Of a stretch of DNA of 58,125 bases, positions 49,659 to 58,125 are shown piece after piece. Under the pieces are notes generated by a model. That model was not told where the DNA came from, searched no databases, and saw nothing but the letters and a program-made list of their open reading frames with translations. The DNA is from an uncultured Rhodospirillales bacterium (GTDB lineage: Bacteria; Pseudomonadota; Alphaproteobacteria; Azospirillales; Azospirillaceae). Within the stretch, counting starts at the first letter, position 1; each line of letters starts with the position of its first letter. The stretch lies in contig CAIXKV010000218.1 in the NCBI GenBank assembly GCA_903920145.1, positions 1-58,125 on the forward strand. The letters run 5' to 3'. The position numbers and the translations under genes were made by a program.

Positions 49659-50576
49659 TTAGTGATGGCGGGGAAACAGTGGATGAACCGCGTCCCGTAA
49701 ACTGTCTTCATCATGATCCCCGTGGCCGCCATGACCACCGCCGTGGCCACCGCCGTGACCGCTCCCGTGGCCATGATCATCATGGCCACCGTGGCCACTT
49801 CCATGGCCGCCGCCGTGACCTGCCCCATGGGCGTCATGCCCCCCACCGTGGCCACCGCCGTGACCGCCCCCATGAGCATCATGACCATGCCCACCGCCAT
49901 GCCCATGATCTCCGTGACCATGACCGTGGTCATGCCCACCCCACACCGGCGACATGAGGGTGTGGTAGGTGAATGGCCAGGAATGGGTTCGGTAAAGGTG
50001 GACCGAGATGGTCAAAACCGCCAACGTCCAAAAGTTCAGCAGGTTCAACAGCCACAGCACCAGGCAGACGCCAAAAATGGTCATGTAGCAAGCCCAGACC
50101 GCAATCGCGAACCCGAACAGAATGCCGCGCCAAGCGCCGAATGAATGCCACGTACTGATGGCCCGGATCACCAGCAGGCCGAAGCTGCCGGCGGCCAAGG
50201 ACAACGCGATGCTGATGTTCATGTCCTGACCTTGGAAGGTCAGGTGACTCAGCACAGGATCCAGATAGTAGTTAAACGGATTGACCCGATCCAGGATGAA
50301 GGAATAATAGGACAAATTCCACGGGCCGTCGGCGCGGAAAATATTGTCGACGGTGAAGTATTCCTCATCCAGATTGAAATAAACCATGGTGCCGCCCAAC
50401 ACGGCGCCGCTGAACATCGGCAGCGTCCAGGCTGTCGGCAACAGATACATGCCGGCGGTATCGATCCGCGGCAGCCAACGCGCGCCTATGATCATCGGCA
50501 GATAGATGATGACCACAATGCTGAACGCCTTGGCGAGGATGAGACCGGCCGCCACGCTAAAATGCACGATATCCAT
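49659..50576 (-). CDS. membrane protein with long Gly/His-rich tail
   Basis: A 305-residue protein. Residues 1-200 contain about five membrane helices with conserved aromatic loops (FNLDEEYFTVDNIFRADGPWNLSYYSFILDRVNPFNYYLDP). Residues about 210-290 are a tail made of Gly-His and Asp-His repeats (GGHDHGHGHGDHGHGGG and many more), likely to bind Ni, Zn, Cu, Co or similar metals. It may store, sense or transport metal, but no transporter family is recognised. ATG 50576 is chosen for GAGGGGATGGGA upstream; an ATG-like extension upstream is not conserved-looking. Operon with 51142-50708 and 49555-49145. Confidence 0.85.
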   Translation of the reverse strand: MDIVHFSVAAGLILAKAFSIVVIIYLPMIIGARWLPRIDTAGMYLLPTAWTLPMFSGAVLGGTMVYFNLDEEYFTVDNIFRADGPWNLSYYSFILDRVNPFNYYLDPVLSHLTFQGQDMNISIALSLAAGSFGLLVIRAISTWHSFGAWRGILFGFAIAVWACYMTIFGVCLVLWLLNLLNFWTLAVLTISVHLYRTHSWPFTYHTLMSPVWGGHDHGHGHGDHGHGGGHGHDAHGGGHGGGHGGGHDAHGAGHGGGHGSGHGGHDDHGHGSGHGGGHGGGHGGHGDHDEDSLRDAVHPLFPRHH

Positions 50577-50707
50577 GGATTCCCATCCCCTCGACTGGCA
50601 CACCCCCGATGGGCGCATCCCGTGGATCGCCCCGCGCGCCCCCATCCCGGACGCCCGCTTCCTGGTTCTGGCCCTGATTGGCTCTGACTGTTAGACCAGC
50701 ACCGGAA

Positions 50708-51142
50708 TCAGGGGATTTCTTTGAACCACTTACGGGTGCCGATCGGCAGGCTGAAGAAGGCCCGACCGGGCTTCCAGTCATTTTCGATGACCATTTGCTT
50801 CAGGCGACGCTTGGCATCGAGTTCGCTGACATGGCCACTGGAAAGCTGCCGGTAGATGGCGATGCCATGGGCGAATTCATTCGGGCCGATATTGCCGCTG
50901 TTGGCCGCAAAAACTTGCATGATCTCTTTGACGAGCTTGTCAACGTCCTTCTCAAAGACGATATCGCTCTCAGAAGCGACCGACATGAGAATAGAGCGGG
51001 CGTTTTCCAGCGGAATTTCGAAACGAGTGACTCCCTCACCCAGAATCTTCCGTTCCCGATCGCGGCTTAGATACTGCTCATCAAGCACCTGAAGCTTGAT
51101 GTATTCGCCATATCGCTTCTTAACTTCGTCCGCAACGGTCAT
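50708..51142 (-). CDS. hypothetical soluble protein, 144 aa
   Basis: No family recognised. It starts MTVADEVKKRYGEYIKLQVLDE, is mostly helical and charged, has no signal peptide or membrane helix, and has GAGG upstream. First gene of the minus-strand operon leading to the His-rich membrane protein, so probably a soluble partner. The LENARSILMSVASESDIVFEKDVDKLV region near 44-70 resembles calcium/EF-hand-like helix pairs only loosely. Confidence 0.75.
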   Translation of the reverse strand: MTVADEVKKRYGEYIKLQVLDEQYLSRDRERKILGEGVTRFEIPLENARSILMSVASESDIVFEKDVDKLVKEIMQVFAANSGNIGPNEFAHGIAIYRQLSSGHVSELDAKRRLKQMVIENDWKPGRAFFSLPIGTRKWFKEIP

Positions 51143-51446
51143 TTCACGTCCTCAACTGGATCTCGATATTATGAAAATCCCTGTCGGCGCCCGCAGGTGG
51201 CTATCTTGACGGAGGGCGCACCCCCTTAGGGTCAAGCAAACCAACAACTCCATATGCTTCAGGCCTTCATACCACGACTGACCAGACTGTCAAGTTGGCA
51301 TGTCCATCTCTTTTCAGGAGTCGGGAGAAGATCAGCGAGGTGGCGTTCAAGTGACAGCCAGAGGTATGACGTGTGAATGACATGGCTGAATGCAGGAAAA
51401 GCCTGGGGATCGCTGGGATGTCACCAGGATCTGCCGCCTTTTTGTC

Positions 51447-51474
51447 TTGACGTGGGGAATCCGCTGGCTAGGCT
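51447..51474 (+). promoter_or_regulatory. possible sigma-70 promoter
   Basis: TTGACG-N16-TAGGCT about 94 bases before the GTG start at 51568. Moderate -35, weak -10. The rest of gap 51143-51567 shows no gene. Confidence 0.4.
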
Positions 51475-51567
51475 GCGCGCGCCCTACCCTTATCCTTTCC
51501 TGTTGCTCGGCGGAGTCCGATCGGCGGGACAGGGCGGGCGGGAAACCTGAACCGTCGGAGGCTGCTG

Positions 51568-52152
51568 GTGATCGACCTAACCCGCTTGGCGTCTGCTGTC
51601 GTGATCGCGGCGGCTTTGGCCATGCCCGGAGCGGCGGCGCTGGCCGATGGCAACACGGCCGTGCCGATGGCAGCGAGTCAGGGCTGGTGGAGCGGCATGC
51701 GGGCGGGAATGGCCGGCTTGTTGGACTCTGGCATAACAGCCGTGCAGTCCTTGGCCGATTGGTTGGCTGGCACGAGCCGAGACGACGGCGAGGATGTCCA
51801 TGGACTGTTGAATTTCTCCGATAAGGAGTTCCGCGATTTCGAGGCTCAGGTTCGGGCGACCGGCTATATCTTGCAAGGTTACAGTCTGGGCCTTGAGCGC
51901 AGTGCCGAAGTGGAGTTGGTGTTTGACTTCGAACGCATGATTTCCGATCGAGAGCGGGCCGAGCTGCGGGCCCAGTTTGACCGGCGGGACAGCGGTGCGG
52001 CGCCGGTGCGGCGCGATGTGCTCTTGGCATTGCTGGACGCAACCCGGTATACCGATGCTTCGCCGGCCAGCGGCTATCGGCTGGCTGGCGTGGTTGTACG
52101 TCTGGGTTCGCCGCTGGATGTGCGGGTGAAATTCCAGCGCATCAAACCTTAA
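51568..52152 (+). CDS. secreted hypothetical protein, 194 aa
   Basis: A signal peptide covers about residues 1-26 (VVIAAALAMPGAAALA). The mature part has an amphipathic start, a central LLNFSDKEFRDFEAQVRATGYILQGYSLGLE segment and a C-terminal alpha/beta part. It resembles no family I know. GTG start with GGAGG 7 bases upstream. Precedes an AMP-forming synthetase gene, from which it is separated by 105 bases. Confidence 0.75.
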   Translation: MIDLTRLASAVVIAAALAMPGAAALADGNTAVPMAASQGWWSGMRAGMAGLLDSGITAVQSLADWLAGTSRDDGEDVHGLLNFSDKEFRDFEAQVRATGYILQGYSLGLERSAEVELVFDFERMISDRERAELRAQFDRRDSGAAPVRRDVLLALLDATRYTDASPASGYRLAGVVVRLGSPLDVRVKFQRIKP

Positions 52153-52257
52153 GAGTTTCTTGACAGTTTATGGTAGCATCGTCAACGGTGGCTGTGGTCT
52201 TTCGGGACAGGTCCGGCCCGGCGGTTCCGGCGGGCCTGGTAAGGAGGGTGATATCTT

Positions 52258-53553
52258 ATGATCGTGCCGGCCTGGATCAATCCATCCTTCCAACTGATTG
52301 AGGATGGACGGACCTACGATTGGGCGAGCCTTAGCGCCCTGGCAGAGCAACTCCAACCGGAGCTGCCGCTGGGAAGCCGCGTTGCCGTAACCGCTCGTTC
52401 GGTGGCCACGCTTATCGCCGCCCTGATCGCCGCCCAACGGATTGGCGTTGAACTGGTGCTGCTGCGGGGGGCTTCGCCCCGTCCGGCGGGCGCTGCCGTC
52501 CAGATCGGGCCCGGCGGCAAGCTGGTTCGGCTGGGGCCAGGGGTGTCTACCGCTGACAGCGGGTTTGCTGTGCTGATCCCGACCTCGGGAACCACGGGCG
52601 AGCCCAAGTTGGTGCGTCAGGACTTTACCCGCCTGATCGGTCGCATTCGGGGCAACCACAGCGCCGAGTCGCGCTGGCTGCTGACCTACGAGCCGACGGC
52701 CTTTGGCGGCATCCAGGTGGTGGTCGCGGCGGTCACAGCGGGGGCAACGCTGGTGTCTTCGCCTCGGGCCGACAGCGGTCATCTGGCCCGTTTGGCTGTC
52801 GAACACCGGATCACCCACCTGAGTGCGACGCCGTGCGTTTGGCGGACTCTGTTGGCCGAACTGAAAACGGCGGAGTTGCCGTTGCAGGTGGCGACGCTGG
52901 GCGGCGACATCACCGATCAGCCATTGCTGGATCAGTTGGCGGCACGCTTCCCTCGGGCCCGCGTGCGGCAGATTTACGCCTCCAGCGAGGCCGGTGTGGT
53001 GTTCACGGTGGCAGACGGCAAGGCCGGCTTCCCCGCCGAATGGCTGGACTCTGGGGTGGACGACGTGGTTCTGCGGGTGCGCCAAGGCGCCCTTCAGGTG
53101 CGGAGCCCTCGGGCCATGCTCAGTTATGCCGGCGGCGAGAATCGGCCCTTCACGGTGGATGGCTGGTTGGTCACCGGCGATCTGGTCGAACGGGTCGGCG
53201 ATCGGATGCTGTTCACAGGTCGGGTCGAGACCCTGGTGACGGTCGATGGTGTCAAGGTGTCGCCGGCTAAGGTCGAGACTGCCTTGCTGGCGGTGCCTGG
53301 TGTCTCCGACATTTTGGTGGCCAGCTCGGATGCCGGCGGTGGATTGGTGGCGACTGTCGTGGCGGAAGCCGGCATTGACACCGAATCGCTCGGCAAGGCG
53401 TTGCAGGCTCACGCCGAGGCCACGTTGGCGCCCGCCGAGCGGCCCCAGGAGGTCGTTTTCGTCGATCACATCGAGCTGGCCTTGTCGGGCAAGAAGGTGC
53501 GGACGACGTCCTTTCAATATGCCGGAGCCTCACCCTTGAGGGCTCGGGGGTAA
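52258..53553 (+). CDS. AMP-forming acyl-CoA/ligase-type enzyme
   Basis: A 431-residue ANL-superfamily enzyme, shorter than the usual 500-550. The P-loop PTSGTTGEPK is near residues 115-124. IYASSEAGVVF near 240-250, GWLVTGDLVE with the catalytic Asp near 300-309, and the hinge region VDGVKVSPAKVETALLAVPGV near 328-348 follow. The terminal Lys is likely in LSGKKVRT near 410-417. It activates a carboxylic acid as acyl-AMP. AAGGAGG precedes the start. The short N-terminal part suggests a small ligand or a carrier-protein acceptor. Confidence 0.88.
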   Translation: MIVPAWINPSFQLIEDGRTYDWASLSALAEQLQPELPLGSRVAVTARSVATLIAALIAAQRIGVELVLLRGASPRPAGAAVQIGPGGKLVRLGPGVSTADSGFAVLIPTSGTTGEPKLVRQDFTRLIGRIRGNHSAESRWLLTYEPTAFGGIQVVVAAVTAGATLVSSPRADSGHLARLAVEHRITHLSATPCVWRTLLAELKTAELPLQVATLGGDITDQPLLDQLAARFPRARVRQIYASSEAGVVFTVADGKAGFPAEWLDSGVDDVVLRVRQGALQVRSPRAMLSYAGGENRPFTVDGWLVTGDLVERVGDRMLFTGRVETLVTVDGVKVSPAKVETALLAVPGVSDILVASSDAGGGLVATVVAEAGIDTESLGKALQAHAEATLAPAERPQEVVFVDHIELALSGKKVRTTSFQYAGASPLRARG

Positions 53554-53629
53554 GGACTGGGGGAGGACGGGGGCTTTGCCGACATCGGCACGGCCCCTGA
53601 CCTCGAGACCTTCCGGGAGAGGATTCGTC

Positions 53630-54472
53630 ATGGACTTGCATCGTCGCTCGATTTTAACCGGATTGGTCGCGGCGGCGGCGTGTCCGATCTGTCTGGCCCG
53701 CAGCGCCGAAGCCAGCAGCGCCGGTGCCCATTGGACCTATGACGGCGCGGAAGGTCCGGAGCATTGGGGCGACCTTGCACCGGACTTCAAAGCCTGTTCC
53801 TTGGGCACTCAACAGTCGCCGATCACTCTGCCGCGTCCCGTTCACGCCCATTTGTCGCCCCTGTCTTTGCGCTGGCATCCCTTGCCGTTGACCGTGGTCA
53901 ATAACGGCCACACCATCGAGGTTCCAGTGCCAGGGGACGCGTCCGCCGCCGAGGCTCAGGCCGAAGACTTCGAAGATGTGACTCAGGAGGCTGGTTCGGC
54001 GGCGTCGTTCCGCTACGGAACCGCGAGCGAGGGCGGTGAGCTGTTTACGCTCAAGCAGTTTCACTTCCATCATCCCAGCGAACACCGGATTGACGGTCAA
54101 GGGTTGGCGATGGAGATTCATTTCGTCCACGTCAACCAAACCAGTACGGCCGCTTTGGTGGTGGGCGTGTTCGTCGTTGCAGGCGACGAAAATCCCACCC
54201 TTAAGACGATTTGGCAGGCAATGCCCAAAGCCGTGGGCGAGACCAAGACCACCCAGCACATCCATCCGGGTCGTTTACTGCCGGAGCAGCGGGATCGCTT
54301 TCGGTATGAAGGCTCGCTGACCACGCCGCCTTGTTCCGAGATCATTCAGTGGAACATTTTCCGCCGTCCGATCACGGCTTCAAAAACGCAGATCGAGACC
54401 TTTGCCGCGCTGTTCCCGAACAACGCTCGCCCGGTGCTGCCGCTAAACCGTCGATTCGTGCTGCAAGACTGA
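53630..54472 (+). CDS. alpha-class carbonic anhydrase, periplasmic
   Basis: A 280-residue enzyme interconverting CO2 and bicarbonate. N-terminal signal peptide of about 29 residues with RRS, possible Tat-like. Zn ligands lie in FTLKQFHFHHPSEHRI and AMEIHFVHVN. CA motifs QQSPITL and GSLTTPPCSEIIQWNIFR are intact. ATG 53630 is used. It stands between an AMP-forming synthetase and a small secreted protein; no carboxysome or transporter partner beside it. Confidence 0.95.
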   Translation: MDLHRRSILTGLVAAAACPICLARSAEASSAGAHWTYDGAEGPEHWGDLAPDFKACSLGTQQSPITLPRPVHAHLSPLSLRWHPLPLTVVNNGHTIEVPVPGDASAAEAQAEDFEDVTQEAGSAASFRYGTASEGGELFTLKQFHFHHPSEHRIDGQGLAMEIHFVHVNQTSTAALVVGVFVVAGDENPTLKTIWQAMPKAVGETKTTQHIHPGRLLPEQRDRFRYEGSLTTPPCSEIIQWNIFRRPITASKTQIETFAALFPNNARPVLPLNRRFVLQD

Positions 54473-54537
54473 CGGCGTAGGCCCTTGGGTGGGCCGCAAG
54501 GGCCTCTTATCCTAGGCCCAACAGAAGGAGAGTCAGG

Positions 54538-54774
54538 GTGTCCACTATGAACAACGTCATGATGCTGTTGCGATGTGCCGTGATGGCCGTCGCGGTCACT
54601 GCATTCTTCGGGACCGCGTTCCCGGCCTCGGCCTTGGCCGATGGTGCGTGGTGCCATCACCATCCTCGAGATGCGCGGTGTCATCCACACCATCCGCCCC
54701 ATCATGTGGCACCGCCTCACCATACCCTGCCCTGGTGTGATCGCTATCACCACCATCATTGCCGGCCTCGGTAA
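54538..54774 (+). CDS. small secreted His/Cys-rich protein, 78 aa
   Basis: GTG start with AGAAGGAG upstream. Signal peptide to about residue 35 (AVTAFFGTAFPASALA), then a mature part of about 43 residues with 14 or more His and four Cys (WCHHHPRDARCHPHHPPHH, RYHHHHCRPR). It may bind metal ions in the periplasm. No family recognised. Confidence 0.75.
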   Translation: MSTMNNVMMLLRCAVMAVAVTAFFGTAFPASALADGAWCHHHPRDARCHPHHPPHHVAPPHHTLPWCDRYHHHHCRPR

Positions 54775-54782
54775 CTCTTTGG

Positions 54783-55370
54783 ATGCTTTCAACACTGGCG
54801 AGCGGGCGAATCGTCTCGGAAGAGGGGACGCTTTACGCGGTGTTGATGCTGGACAAGCTGCACGAGGCGCGGGCCATCGCCCGCGCCTTTGATGCGGGCG
54901 CCGAAGGGCGTTACCGGGCCTTGTTGGCCGACCGGCTGAAGGGCACCGAGTGGTTTGGCATTGAGATCTGGGCGTCGGCCCTCGCCGAGCTGCGGCTGGT
55001 CTCGCGAAACGGGAGACTGTCCTGCACGGATTTGCGGGTGATGGCGGCTGCGGATTTACCGCCCCTGGACTTGGTTATTCTTGACCATCTGCTGGATCGC
55101 ATGGAGGAGACCGAGGCGCGAGCCCTGGTTCTGGCCCATCTGGCCCGTTCGGCATTGGTGCTCGTGTTGATGCCTAGCGCCCGGATGGGGGAGCGGTGGT
55201 TACCGGCGCGAGGGGTTTCGTTGGTTCATGGCTCGGTTGGGGTCCATTTTTTGTCTGGGGATGAGGAACGACAGGCCCATTTGGCCCGTCTGCAAGGGAT
55301 CATCCCGCCCCTGATCCAGCGCACCCTTCCCGACGACAGCTTACGATGGACGGCACCAAGCCCCGCATAA
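54783..55370 (+). CDS. hypothetical protein, methyltransferase-like remnant possible
   Basis: 195 residues, not recognised. The LDLVILDHLLDRMEETEARALVLAHLARSALVLVLMPSARMGERW region resembles the post-I part of class I SAM methyltransferases, but motif I (GxGxG) is missing. Start uncertain: ATG 54783 lies 9 bases after the previous stop, without a strong ribosome site. Its stop TAA abuts an H2 repeat. It may be a truncated or highly diverged enzyme. Confidence 0.6.
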   Translation: MLSTLASGRIVSEEGTLYAVLMLDKLHEARAIARAFDAGAEGRYRALLADRLKGTEWFGIEIWASALAELRLVSRNGRLSCTDLRVMAAADLPPLDLVILDHLLDRMEETEARALVLAHLARSALVLVLMPSARMGERWLPARGVSLVHGSVGVHFLSGDEERQAHLARLQGIIPPLIQRTLPDDSLRWTAPSPA

Positions 55371-55428
55371 TACCGGCGAGCCCTGATACTGACACATCGC
55401 CGGTCCTCGGGCCGCGACGGCGGCCCCC
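55369..55428. repeat. H2 plus partial S, copy 12
   Basis: ATACCGGCGAGC..ATCGCCGGT followed by GGGCCGCGACGGCGGCCC, starting on the stop codon of the upstream gene and ending 38 bases before the next start. Confidence 0.88.
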
Positions 55429-55466
55429 CCCAACCTTCGGCCCCTAGGCTTGAGGATCGCGCCCGG

Positions 55467-56663
55467 ATGATCGAAGATCGCCATTTGGCTCAAGCGGTCG
55501 CCTATCTCTATCAAGGCAATCTGGCGGCAGCGGATGCCCATTGCCGCCGCAGCCTTGCCGCCCGATCCAACGTCGCCGAAGCCCTCAATTTGTTGGGCGT
55601 GATCGCGGCATTGGTCGGGTTGGGAGCGGCGGCGGCGGGCTACTTCGGTCAAGCCGCAGCGTTGACGGCGGCGCGCGACAATCTATCGGTGCTGGCCTCT
55701 CATCCGAGGTCGGGAGCTTCCAGAGCCACCCCCGGTTATGTGCTGATCAAGGCCTGGGGGTTTGGCTTCTGGTCCGAGGTTTGCCACGTCTTGGGGGGAC
55801 TGCTGTTGGCTGAACTCACCGGACGCAGCCCGGTGATCCAATGGGGGCGCAAATGCCGCTTTTCCGATGGTCGGGGCGGAGATGCGTTTGGGTTGTTTTT
55901 CGAGCCGGTTTCGGCCCTGACGGTTGAGAGCCTGTTGGCCTTAGAGGACGGGGTTTCCTGTTTTCCCGAGGGCTGGAACCGCGAAGCGTTGCGGCGCGAC
56001 CGCTGGTCCAAGCGTCCGGGGCTGGGCGCTCTGGAGTTCCTGGCGCGTCCCGAAACGGTTTTGGTGTGTTGCGTGTTCATGGGCGTGGCGGATCTGGTGC
56101 CATGGATTCCACCGGAGCACCCGCTGCACGGGTCTTCGGTCAAGGCTTGTTTCAAGGCGCTGTTTGATCGGTATTTGCGCCCCCGGCCCGAAATCCTCGC
56201 CGCCGTTCAAGAGTTCCGGGAGCGTCATCTGGCTGGAGCGCCGGTGCTGGCGGTTCATCTGCGCGGCTCGGACAAGGTGGTGGAACTCCCGGAGCTGGCC
56301 GCCGTCAATGACCGAATCATGGCCTTGATCGAAACCGTTCCAGAGTCGTGGCGTTTGCTGCTGCTGACCGATGACGCTTGTTTGGCTCGAGAGATGCGCC
56401 GTCGTTACGGCACGCGGGTGGTGATGACCTATGGCCGACGCACCGCCGATCACAAAGGCATCCATTATCACGACGGCGAGAACGGCGCAGCGTTAGGCCG
56501 AGAGGTCATGATCGATACATGGTTGGCATTGGGTGCCGACCGTTTCATCGGGAATGGCTGTTCCAATGTCTCCGGGATCATCGACATTCTTCGCAGTGCC
56601 GAGGGGCGCGAGAGTCTGTTGGTGTTGGATAATCAATTGATCGAGAACAGTTGGTTTCTATGA
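55467..56663 (+). CDS. TPR protein with fucosyltransferase-like domain
   Basis: A 398-residue protein. Residues 1-75 are two TPR-like helical pairs (AVAYLYQGNLAAADAHCRRSLAARSNVAEALNLLGV). Residues 85-395 resemble GT23/O-fucosyltransferase-type enzymes, with VLAVHLRGSDK near 265-275 (the GDP-binding HxRxxDK type) and DRFIGNGCSNVSGII near 365-380. GDP-fucose would come from the GDP-mannose made by ManC nearby. The assignment rests on these motifs. Confidence 0.8.
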   Translation: MIEDRHLAQAVAYLYQGNLAAADAHCRRSLAARSNVAEALNLLGVIAALVGLGAAAAGYFGQAAALTAARDNLSVLASHPRSGASRATPGYVLIKAWGFGFWSEVCHVLGGLLLAELTGRSPVIQWGRKCRFSDGRGGDAFGLFFEPVSALTVESLLALEDGVSCFPEGWNREALRRDRWSKRPGLGALEFLARPETVLVCCVFMGVADLVPWIPPEHPLHGSSVKACFKALFDRYLRPRPEILAAVQEFRERHLAGAPVLAVHLRGSDKVVELPELAAVNDRIMALIETVPESWRLLLLTDDACLAREMRRRYGTRVVMTYGRRTADHKGIHYHDGENGAALGREVMIDTWLALGADRFIGNGCSNVSGIIDILRSAEGRESLLVLDNQLIENSWFL

Positions 56664-56796
56664 TGAGGATCCTTCGAGACGGATGGTCGCCAGGGCGCTG
56701 GTAACGTGGTATTAAGGATCGATCGGGGGCCCGGTAACCGTTTCCTGTCCGGGTGCCTTGGAATGTTTAAGCCCACCCTTTGCGCGGGAGACCGTC

Positions 56797-57138
56797 ATGC
56801 GCCTTTTGGCTATTGTTGCTCTGATGATCCTGGTTGGCTGGTTGCCCAACGCTGCCCATGCCCAGAGCCAACCGCAAGCTGACCCGCAACCGGCTCCTGT
56901 GGTCGTCGATCAGGGCTATGATTTCGGGTTACAGCCTGTGGTGGCGGTTTTGGCTGGAGCCGCGGCGGGAGTGGTGTTGGCCAGCACCATTGCCGGCGGC
57001 TTGATCACCGGGGCTGCCTTACTAGATGGCGTCTCCTTCACCGAAGCCCTGGAAGCCGGCACCGGCCTGCGCGTGCCGGTGATCGGGGCCAGCGCGGTTT
57101 TAGGTGGATTCGCCGGGCATTTCCTGTTCAGCCGTTAG
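56797..57138 (+). CDS. small secreted/membrane protein, 113 aa
   Basis: Signal peptide of about 23 residues (LLAIVALMILVGWLPNAAHA). It then has a short Pro/Gln-rich part and two Gly/Ala-rich hydrophobic segments (VAVLAGAAAGVVLASTIAGGLITGAALL, VIGASAVLGGFAGHFLF) that may span the membrane. GGGAG precedes the start. No family recognised. Its 3' end overlaps the convergent sulfotransferase gene by 11 bases. Confidence 0.75.
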   Translation: MRLLAIVALMILVGWLPNAAHAQSQPQADPQPAPVVVDQGYDFGLQPVVAVLAGAAAGVVLASTIAGGLITGAALLDGVSFTEALEAGTGLRVPVIGASAVLGGFAGHFLFSR

Positions 57139-57955
57139 CGAAGTCGGTTTTCGTCGGAATCGAGCGCACCACGCCTTCGGATCGGGTATCGTTGCCGGTT
57201 TCACGAATAATCACGGTCAAGGGATGAAGCCGATCACTGCGATAAGTTAAGGCCGGTACTCTGGGATGTTCCCGGATATAGTCGGCCAATTGCCGATCCA
57301 AATGATTTCGCTCCAGGATTTCGTCACGGTAGGGCGACGAATCAAACTTAAAGCGATCCGTAGTTTGGTTGAGCCGGTCGACGTCGACATTGGGCAATTG
57401 GTAATGGGATAGATAAGTCTCGATCAGATCATCACATAACCGATGATCCACATAACTGTGAAAGTAACGATCGAGAGTCTCAATCGCCGCGTCCAGAGTC
57501 GACGGTCGGGCTGCGACCCCGTAACGGGAAGCGCCAAGCTGCTTGACCGCGCGGTTGGTGTTTTCTTCCTGCCGGAACACCTGTTCAAAGCCGGCGGCAC
57601 TAACCGGCTGTCCTCGTCGCATGGATTGGTAGGTGTATTCCGAGGTGATCCGCGCCACCGGCTCCCGCGAAATCGTGGTGAGTAAGAAGGGTTGTTCGAA
57701 TTTAAGATGAGCCCCAAAAGCCTTATGGGTGCCGACCAGGGTATAGCGCAGCCCTTTGACTGGAATGTCGCGAGCGATGTCGTCATAGCGGAACATCGCA
57801 GGCCGGGGGCCAGTGCCAGCCACCCGGTGGCCTTCTAACCAAGCATGGCGCAATGCCGTAAAGAAACTGACCCCGCCGGTCTTGGGAACATGGTAGAAAA
57901 ATAAGGCCTGATCGGCATCACCATCATGATCAATCCGGCTCCGATACATCTCCAC
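57128..57955 (-). CDS. sulfotransferase-family protein
   Basis: A 275-residue PAPS-dependent sulfotransferase-like protein. The 5'-phosphosulfate-binding motif FFYHVPKTGGVSFFTAL is near residues 19-35 and the 3'-phosphate motif ISREPVARITSEYTY near 95-109 has the Arg/Ser pattern. It likely sulfates a carbohydrate, possibly the glycan made by the preceding gene set. No PAPS-synthesis genes in the window. Confidence 0.88.
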   Translation of the reverse strand: MEMYRSRIDHDGDADQALFFYHVPKTGGVSFFTALRHAWLEGHRVAGTGPRPAMFRYDDIARDIPVKGLRYTLVGTHKAFGAHLKFEQPFLLTTISREPVARITSEYTYQSMRRGQPVSAAGFEQVFRQEENTNRAVKQLGASRYGVAARPSTLDAAIETLDRYFHSYVDHRLCDDLIETYLSHYQLPNVDVDRLNQTTDRFKFDSSPYRDEILERNHLDRQLADYIREHPRVPALTYRSDRLHPLTVIIRETGNDTRSEGVVRSIPTKTDFANG

Positions 57956-57971
57956 GTCCCCCCTTGGTCTT

Positions 57972-58120
57972 ATACCATCGGGCCTTGATGGTGACTCATC
58001 AAGGCTGCCCTCAGACGCCGGGCGGGCGCATCCGCGCCCTTGGCTTCGCGTCCACGAGGACGCGGGGCCGCCGTCGCGGCCCGATACCGGCGGTGAGCCC
58101 TTGTCATAGCTCGCCGGTAT
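57972..58120. repeat. modular palindromic repeat, copy 13
   Basis: Full H1, spacer S with the TCCACGAGGACGC variant stem and an H2-like end (ATACCGGCGGTGAGC..AGCTCGCCGGTAT), running to the window edge. It shows the complete H1-S-H2 order. Confidence 0.9.
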
Positions 58121-58125
58121 TATAA

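Noticed and set aside
49730-49940. Repetitive GGCCACC/CATGACC tract as a CRISPR or VNTR
   Set aside because: It encodes the Gly-His tail of a real protein; units are short, degenerate and without unique spacers.

Overview
The window looks like chromosomal DNA of a nitrogen-fixing alphaproteobacterium, most likely a Rhodospirillales member of the Magnetospirillum/Phaeospirillum type. The reasons are the GC-rich codon use, the alphaproteobacterial NifH, sigma-54/NifA-type promoters, several chemoreceptors, a TPR-GT41 glycosyltransferase and many glycan genes. Genus is inference only.

Left part (1-21.6 kb) is an alternative-nitrogenase region. It holds nifH (144-1052) behind a sigma-54 promoter and a NifA-type TGT-N10-ACA site, then a PhnCDE-type oxyanion ABC transporter with a GNAT gene (1568-4597). 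Next come a DUF2478-DUF364 fusion (5083-6375) and, divergent from it, a five-gene operon (6771-11154): ATP-grasp enzyme, substrate-binding-like protein, Cys-rich GTPase, ABC ATPase and nitroreductase. A radical-SAM/GT2-GtrA pair follows. The vanadium nitrogenase operon is vnfDGK, an unknown 297-residue protein, vnfX and a ModE-like regulator (20088-14924, minus). Divergent from vnfD is a NifX-glyoxalase fusion, followed by a Nif11 gene. Both divergent regions (6.38-6.77 kb and 20.09-20.40 kb) carry back-to-back sigma-54 promoters around a central GTAC/GTTC-N6-GTAC dyad resembling VnfA sites. This ties the five-gene operon, the DUF2478-DUF364 gene and the NifX-glyoxalase gene to vanadium nitrogenase as one candidate regulon. 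This is the most interesting content of the window.

Middle part (21.6-36.4 kb) is accessory and often more AT-rich: a polytopic membrane protein fused to a transposase scar, IS200/IS605 remnants, a hybrid histidine kinase, a SulP-STAS-cNMP transporter next to an RsbW-like/GNAT fusion, and an orphan TRAP-type binding protein with two chemoreceptors.

Right part (36.7-58 kb) is glycan and envelope biology: a GT41-type TPR transferase, an aldo/keto reductase, a Gfo/Idh oxidoreductase, heptose kinase and nucleotidyltransferase genes, GT2, mannose-1-phosphate guanylyltransferase, a fucosyltransferase-like protein and a sulfotransferase. It also has a Ser/Thr kinase, a His-rich membrane protein, an AMP-forming synthetase and an alpha-carbonic anhydrase.

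Throughout, about a dozen copies of a modular palindromic repeat family sit between genes and often supply or abut stop codons. No tRNA, rRNA or CRISPR array was recognised.
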